Shown: piece after piece, positions 14,110-17,707 of the stretch
Layout of the letters: the number at the start of each line of letters is the position of its first letter
Position numbering within the stretch: the first letter of the stretch is position 1
The notes under the pieces: model-generated
Told to the model about the DNA's origin: nothing
The model's input: only the letters and a program-made list of their open reading frames with translations
The model's database searches: none
Assembly: GCA_040904785.1 (NCBI GenBank)
Contig: JBBDSV010000089.1
Span: 1 to 17,707 of the forward strand
Length of the DNA stretch: 17,707 bases
Source of the DNA: JBBDSV01 sp040904785
GTDB taxonomy: Bacteria; Actinomycetota; Nitriliruptoria; Nitriliruptorales; Nitriliruptoraceae
Direction: 5' to 3'
Translations under genes and position numbers: made by a program

Positions 14110-15180
14110 GTGTTCGACGCCCCGATCGTGCTCTTCCTCGTCGGCGGTGCGTTGCTCGTCGGGGGCGCCGAGCTGCTGGTGCGCGGCGCGTCCCGGCTGG
14201 CGGTGGCGGTGGGCATCTCGCCGCTGGTCGTCGGGCTGACCGTCGTGGCCTTCGGCACGAGCGCGCCGGAGCTCGCCGTCACGGTCGGCTCGAGCTTTGC
14301 GGGTGAGAGCGACGTCGCAATCGGCAATGTGGTGGGCAGCAACATCTTCAACGTGCTGTTCATCCTCGGGGTCGCGGCGCTGATTCGTCCGCTGAGGGTC
14401 GCCCAGCAGCTGGTGCGTCTCGACGTACCGCTGATGATCGGCGCGTCGGTGGTGACGTTGGTGCTCGCGACGGACGGCCGCATCGGCCGGCTCGACGGGG
14501 CGCTGCTGGCTGCGGCCATCGTCGTCTACACGGTGTTCCTGATTCGCAAGAGTCGCGGCGAAAGCGCCACGGTCACGTTGGAGTACGAGGAGGCGTTCGC
14601 CGCGCCGTCCCGACGGCATCCGGCCGTCGACGTCGTCTCCATGCTCGCCGGCCTGGGGATGCTCGTTGTCGGGGCACGCTGGCTCGTGCAGGCCGCGGTC
14701 GACACGGCGGTCGCGCTCGGGGTGAGCGAACTGGTGATCGGACTGACGATCGTGGCGGTGGGAACCTCGCTGCCAGAAGTCGCGACGTCGGTGCTTGCCA
14801 CGGTCCGCGGTGAGCGCGACATCGCGGTCGGCAACGTCGTGGGCAGCAACATCTTCAACCTGCTGGCCGTGCTCGGGTTCGGAAGCCTCGTGAGCATCGA
14901 CGGGTTGGCCGTATCCGACGGTGCGTTGAGTTTCGACATGCTCGTGATGCTCGCCGTGGCGGTCGCCACCCTGCCGATCTTCTTCACCGGGCACACGATC
15001 GCCCGCTGGGAAGGTGCGGTGTTCCTCGCCTACTACGCCGGCTACACCGGCTACGTGGTGCTCGACGCCGCGGCGCACCCGGCGTCCTGGGCCCTCGGCG
15101 TGGCGATGCTCTGGTTCGTGCTGCCGCTGACCGTGGTGACCATCGTGGTCAGTCTCGCCCGGGCACTGCGAGCGCGCTGA
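14110..15180 (+). CDS. Sodium/calcium exchanger family protein (CaCA, YrbG-like)
   Basis: 356 aa if GTG 14110 is the start; the frame also allows GTG 14077, adding 11 polar residues. About ten helices are visible. The two alpha repeats of the Ca2+/cation antiporter family are clear: VGLTVVAFGTSAPELAVTVG (41-60) with GNVVGSNIFNVLFILG (72-87), and IGLTIVAVGTSLPEVATSV (210-228) with GNVVGSNIFNLLAVLG (241-256). The GTS-x-P-E and G-S-N-x-x-N residues bind Ca2+ and Na+ in the family. The hydrophilic loop between halves is short (about 147-172), as in bacterial YrbG-type proteins. It exchanges cations across the inner membrane; ion specificity is not predictable. No ribosome binding site clearly decides the start. 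Confidence 0.9.
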   Translation: MFDAPIVLFLVGGALLVGGAELLVRGASRLAVAVGISPLVVGLTVVAFGTSAPELAVTVGSSFAGESDVAIGNVVGSNIFNVLFILGVAALIRPLRVAQQLVRLDVPLMIGASVVTLVLATDGRIGRLDGALLAAAIVVYTVFLIRKSRGESATVTLEYEEAFAAPSRRHPAVDVVSMLAGLGMLVVGARWLVQAAVDTAVALGVSELVIGLTIVAVGTSLPEVATSVLATVRGERDIAVGNVVGSNIFNLLAVLGFGSLVSIDGLAVSDGALSFDMLVMLAVAVATLPIFFTGHTIARWEGAVFLAYYAGYTGYVVLDAAAHPASWALGVAMLWFVLPLTVVTIVVSLARALRAR

Positions 15181-15216
15181 CATCGCGCGGGCCGGAATCG
15201 TCACGACGGACGACGT

Positions 15217-15240
15217 GCTCGTCACGTTCCTGTGACGAGC
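15217..15240. terminator. Hairpin between convergent exchanger and SRPBCC genes
   Basis: GCTCGTCAC (15217-15225) and GTGACGAGC (15232-15240) form a perfect 9-bp stem with a 6-base loop. It starts 37 bases after the exchanger stop and overlaps the SRPBCC stop codon (15222-15224). No T-run follows on either strand; it may act as a shared, bidirectional non-canonical terminator. Confidence 0.5.
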
Positions 15241-15680
15241 TGTTCGAGCCGAACCAGCGACGCGTGGAGCTTCTCGGCAGTGGTCGAACGCGCCCGAGGG
15301 AGACGATTCTCATCGGTCAGCTGCGACCAGTCGTAGGTGTGGGTCACGCGCGTGGTCGCCTCTCCGGTCGGTGCCAGCTCCCAGCGCCACAGGTGGCCCG
15401 CCGGTGGTTCGCCCGGGCCGGCCGGCATCCAGGCGATGCGGCGTGCCTCGTCGAACTCCACGACGTGATTGTCGCGGACGGCGCCGGTGGTCAGCAGCAT
15501 CGTGAACACGGCACCGACGCCGCGGACGCGCTGGCCGGGCGCGGCCTCTGCCAGGTTGTCGTTGCCGTCCCACCGCGGCTGCTGGGACGGGTCGGCGATG
15601 AGTTCGAAAATGACGTCGGCTGGGGCGGCGATCTCGAGCGTCGCGCGAACCGTGCGGACGTCGGCGGTGTGCTCGGTCAT
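15222..15680 (-). CDS. SRPBCC (START/polyketide-cyclase-like) family protein
   Basis: 152 aa from ATG 15680. The N-terminal strand and helix RTVRATLEIAAPADVIFELI, followed by ADPSQQPRWDGNDNLAE, are typical of the SRPBCC helix-grip fold, as are the middle strands (VRDNHVVEFDEARRIAWMPA) and the block HLWRWELAPTGEATTRVTHT before the C-terminal helix (LHASLVRLEQLV). Members bind hydrophobic ligands; no catalytic residues can be assigned. It is convergent with the exchanger and divergent from the FAD oxidoreductase, separated from the latter by 217 bases. Confidence 0.85.
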   Translation of the reverse strand: MTEHTADVRTVRATLEIAAPADVIFELIADPSQQPRWDGNDNLAEAAPGQRVRGVGAVFTMLLTTGAVRDNHVVEFDEARRIAWMPAGPGEPPAGHLWRWELAPTGEATTRVTHTYDWSQLTDENRLPRARSTTAEKLHASLVRLEQLVTGT

Positions 15681-15740
15681 GGCAGCCCATTTTCGCGTGA
15701 CGTGACGCGCCCGAGACCCCGGATGCGCCCCGCGCGCTCG

Positions 15741-15746
15741 ATGCTA
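15741..15746 (-). promoter_or_regulatory. Possible -10 box for the SRPBCC gene
   Basis: TAGCAT on the minus strand fits TANNNT and lies about 60 bases before ATG 15680. No matching -35 is visible. Confidence 0.2.
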
Positions 15747-15847
15747 GTCCGCGACCTCTCCGCTGACGCCTGTCGCAGCATGGCCGTCGCACACCGGTGG
15801 AATGGGTTCGATGGCGCGGTTGTCCGTCGCCGAGGCGTTCGCCCGGG

Positions 15848-15853
15848 ATAGTG
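15848..15853 (+). promoter_or_regulatory. Possible -10 box for the FAD oxidoreductase gene
   Basis: TAGTGT, fitting TANNNT, lies about 44 bases before ATG 15898; no clear -35 at 16-18 bases. Confidence 0.25.
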
Positions 15854-15897
15854 TCAGCAGCGCCGAGCAGGCCCGGCATCCCTGTCAAGGAGGGGTC

Positions 15898-17286
15898 ATG
15901 CAACGGGCCGACACCGACTACCTCGTCGTGGGTGCCGGAGCGATGGGGATGGCCTTCGCCGACACCCTCGTCGCCCACTGTCCGGCGCACGTCACGATCG
16001 TCGATCGGCGGACGCAGCCAGGCGGACACTGGGTCGACGCCTACCCGTTCGTCCGGCTCCACCAGGCCTCGATGTTCTACGGCGCGGCCTCCACGGTCTT
16101 GGGTGACGGCACGATCCAGTCCGACGGTCCGGAGGCGGGACTGCACGAGCGTGCCACCGTCACCGAAATCCTCGCCTACTACGACGATGTCATGCGGCGC
16201 CTGACCGGCACCGGCCAGGTCACGTTTCTCGCTGGCTGCGACTATCAGCGAGACGGCGACGAGCACGTCGCCGTGAACGCCGCGGGCGAACAGGTGCAGC
16301 TCACGGTCCGCCAGCGTGTCGTCGACGCCACCTACCTCAGTCCGGCGATCCCCGCGACGAGCCCGCCACCGTTCGCGGTGGCCGATGATGGCCTCGTGGT
16401 CACGCCGGGGCAGCTGCCCGCGGTCGCCGACGCAGGCGGCCATTTCGTCATCGTCGGGTCCGGCAAGACCGCGACCGATGCGATCGTGTGGCTGCTCGGC
16501 CTCGGTGTCGATCCGGACCGGATCGCCTGGGTGCGGCCGCGCGATCCGTGGATGCTCAACCGCGCGGTCGTCCAACCCGACGCGGCCGTCATCACCACGC
16601 TCGCGGCTGACACCATGGAAGCGGCCGCACTGGCGGCATCGGTCGATGACATGTTCCTGCGGCTGGAGACCGCCGGTGCGATGCTCCGCATCGACCCCGA
16701 TGTCACCCCGACGATGGCGCGCACACCGACGTTGGGGGTCTGGGAACTCGAGCTGCTGCGCACGATCGCACGGGTCGTGCGGATGGGACACGTCACCGCG
16801 GTGTCGGCGACCGAGATCTGCCTGCAGGACGGGGTCGTGCCGCTGCCGCGCGGTGCGGTCGTGGTCCACTGCGCCGCCTCGGGGCTGCCGAACCCCGGCA
16901 TGGTTCCCGTCTGGGGGCACGACGGCATCCGGCTGCAGACCGTCCGAACGGGATTCCCGTGCTTCTGCGCTGCACTGGCCGGCTACGTCGAGGCGACCCG
17001 CGACGACGACGTCGAACGCAACCGGCTCTGTCCGCCGAACATCTACGGCGACGGCCTGCAGGAGTGGTCGATCATGCAGGCCCGCGGAATCGTGGCGGCC
17101 GCGACATACGGCGCAGAGCAGGACATCGCGACGTGGGCGAACGCGACGACGCTGAACCCCTCACGCACCGGGCCGGACGACCATGAAGATCCGCGTGTGC
17201 AGGCTGCCGCGACGCGGCTGGCCGCACATGCTGAATCGGGGCTCGCCAACCTCATCGCATTCGGCCAGGGTGAACTCGTTCGCTGA
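15898..17286 (+). CDS. FAD/NAD(P)-binding oxidoreductase (flavin monooxygenase-like)
   Basis: 462 aa from ATG 15898, preceded by the strong AAGGAGG site that rules out the upstream in-frame ATG at 15802. An N-terminal FAD Rossmann motif, DYLVVGAGAMGMAFADTL (7-24, G-x-G-x-x-G), is followed by TIVDRRTQPGGHWVDAYPF (33-51), where the acidic strand end and GGHW match flavin-containing monooxygenases. A second dinucleotide motif, HFVIVGSGKTATDAIVWL (182-199), precedes WVRPRDPWMLNR (211-222), suited to NADPH phosphate binding. The C-terminal part contains VVVHCAASGLPNPGMVPVWG and a Cys pair in TGFPCFCAALAGY. Probably a cytosolic FMO-like enzyme; substrate unknown. It seems to be a single-gene unit. 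Confidence 0.85.
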   Translation: MQRADTDYLVVGAGAMGMAFADTLVAHCPAHVTIVDRRTQPGGHWVDAYPFVRLHQASMFYGAASTVLGDGTIQSDGPEAGLHERATVTEILAYYDDVMRRLTGTGQVTFLAGCDYQRDGDEHVAVNAAGEQVQLTVRQRVVDATYLSPAIPATSPPPFAVADDGLVVTPGQLPAVADAGGHFVIVGSGKTATDAIVWLLGLGVDPDRIAWVRPRDPWMLNRAVVQPDAAVITTLAADTMEAAALAASVDDMFLRLETAGAMLRIDPDVTPTMARTPTLGVWELELLRTIARVVRMGHVTAVSATEICLQDGVVPLPRGAVVVHCAASGLPNPGMVPVWGHDGIRLQTVRTGFPCFCAALAGYVEATRDDDVERNRLCPPNIYGDGLQEWSIMQARGIVAAATYGAEQDIATWANATTLNPSRTGPDDHEDPRVQAAATRLAAHAESGLANLIAFGQGELVR

Positions 17287-17292
17287 ACGAGT
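17274..17292 (+). terminator. Weak hairpin at the FAD oxidoreductase stop
   Basis: ACTCGTT (17274-17280) pairs with AACGAGT (17286-17292) around loop CGCTG; it spans the stop codon and has no T-run. The bases between it and 17472 contain no recognisable gene, only a further 6-bp hairpin (ACGTGG 17338-17343 with CCACGT 17349-17354). Confidence 0.25.
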
Positions 17293-17472
17293 CGCCGTGC
17301 CTCGCCCCGTCGTCCGAACGGAAAGAGCTGGCAACGCACGTGGGCGGTCCACGTCTTCGGGTGCCGCGGGGAGGTCGTCCGTGGAGCGGTACACGCCGGG
17401 CTTGAACCAGTTCGCGCTGCTCGAGGTCGGCCAGCTCCCGAAGCTTCGGTCGCTGTTTCGCGGACGCGGAAG

Positions 17473-17707
17473 TTGTTCGTCGTTCGAGGCACGAGGAAGC
17501 TGCTCAATCGCGTGACGGCCGTGCGTGCGGACATCGGTGAGGTCTCGACCACAACCCTTGGAGACTGGTTTGCCACGGCGTTGTTCTGGCGGCTGCAGGT
17601 GGCGCTGCTGGTCAATGCGTGCACGTTCATCCCGGCCTTCATGGAGCTCGCCCCGAATGTCCTAATCGGCATCGCGTTCGAGCGTGAGTTCCCAGAGGTC
17701 GTCTTCG
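17473..17707 (+). CDS. DUF6933-like protein, N-terminal part (3' truncated by window)
   Basis: An open frame runs from TTG 17473 to the window end. It reads (M)FVVRGTRKLLNRV, then EVSTTTLGDWFATALFWRLQ, VALLVNACTFIPAFMELAP and FEREFPEVVF. This is the characteristic beginning of a family of small bacterial proteins I know as DUF6933: a start R-x-T-x-K-L-L, then T-x-L-G-D-W-x-A-x-L-F-W-R-x-Q-x-A-L-L-V-N. Homologues begin at just this point, so TTG is the likely start; no ATG or GTG is in frame nearby, and only a weak purine stretch (GCGGAAG) precedes it. Function unknown. Seventy-eight codons are present. Confidence 0.65.
   Translation, partial: MFVVRGTRKLLNRVTAVRADIGEVSTTTLGDWFATALFWRLQVALLVNACTFIPAFMELAPNVLIGIAFEREFPEVVF

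Noticed and set aside
14050..15225. 391-aa minus-strand ORF over the exchanger gene
   Set aside because: Antisense shadow; both alpha repeats are on the plus strand.
15310..16920. 536-aa minus-strand ORF over the FAD oxidoreductase
   Set aside because: Antisense shadow; the two dinucleotide-binding motifs and the strong ribosome binding site are on the plus strand.

Overview
The window is high-GC DNA with strong G/C third-position bias, frequent GTG starts, GTGA/ATGA stop-start overlaps, and gene families common in Actinobacteriota (a 59-aa CxxC protein, a 114-aa zinc-ribbon protein, a Usp-like protein, an FMO-like flavoprotein). An actinobacterium, possibly of class Acidimicrobiia, fits; this is an inference from style, not a phylogeny. 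I see no insertion sequence, phage gene, CRISPR array or rRNA.

Layout. 1-149: C-terminal end of a hemolysin III-type membrane protein. 150-920: a stretch with no confident gene. It holds a 28-30 bp imperfect inverted repeat (17 bp perfect core) around about 114 bp, and next to it a small hydrophobic minus-strand ORF that looks frameshifted. 921-1006: tRNA-Leu(UAG), minus strand. 1070-2641: membrane-anchored, sulfite-oxidase-type molybdopterin oxidoreductase (minus). 2870-3646: divergent ArsM-like SAM methyltransferase. 3762-6560: large membrane-anchored CotH/lamin-tail protein, converging on a two-gene minus-strand operon (VTC-domain protein and DUF4956 membrane protein). 8190-8369: small Cys-rich protein. 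8404-9228: DODA-type extradiol dioxygenase with a palindrome upstream. 9348-11608: pabB-pabC, a p-aminobenzoate/folate operon read on the minus strand (pabB first). 11741-13575: Usp-like gene overlapping an MFS transporter. 13583-13927: zinc-ribbon protein (minus). 14110-15180: Na+/Ca2+ exchanger family protein. 15222-15680: SRPBCC protein (minus). 15898-17286: FAD/NAD(P)-binding oxidoreductase. 17473-end: start of a DUF6933-like gene cut by the window edge.

The most striking observation is in the methyltransferase. Its reading frame meets a TGA at codon 202, then continues in the same frame for 56 more sense codons that spell a well-conserved C-terminus. The TGA replaces the cysteine expected in the family's G-C-I-A-G-A-L motif. 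Starting 10 nt after the TGA is an 8-pair hairpin (six Watson-Crick pairs plus two wobbles) with a 5-nt loop whose second base is G, beginning 16 nt after the TGA. That geometry matches a bacterial SECIS element. The best reading is a selenocysteine-containing ArsM-like methyltransferase that an ordinary gene caller would truncate to 201 residues. No selA, selB, selD or tRNA-Sec is visible in this window, so the required machinery must be sought elsewhere in the genome.

The other functional grouping is CotH-like kinase, VTC-domain protein and DUF4956 membrane protein, families known to co-occur in bacteria. Here they are convergent rather than co-directional, suggesting a phosphate/polyphosphate- or envelope-related module of unknown job. 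The remaining genes look like ordinary metabolic and transport genes.
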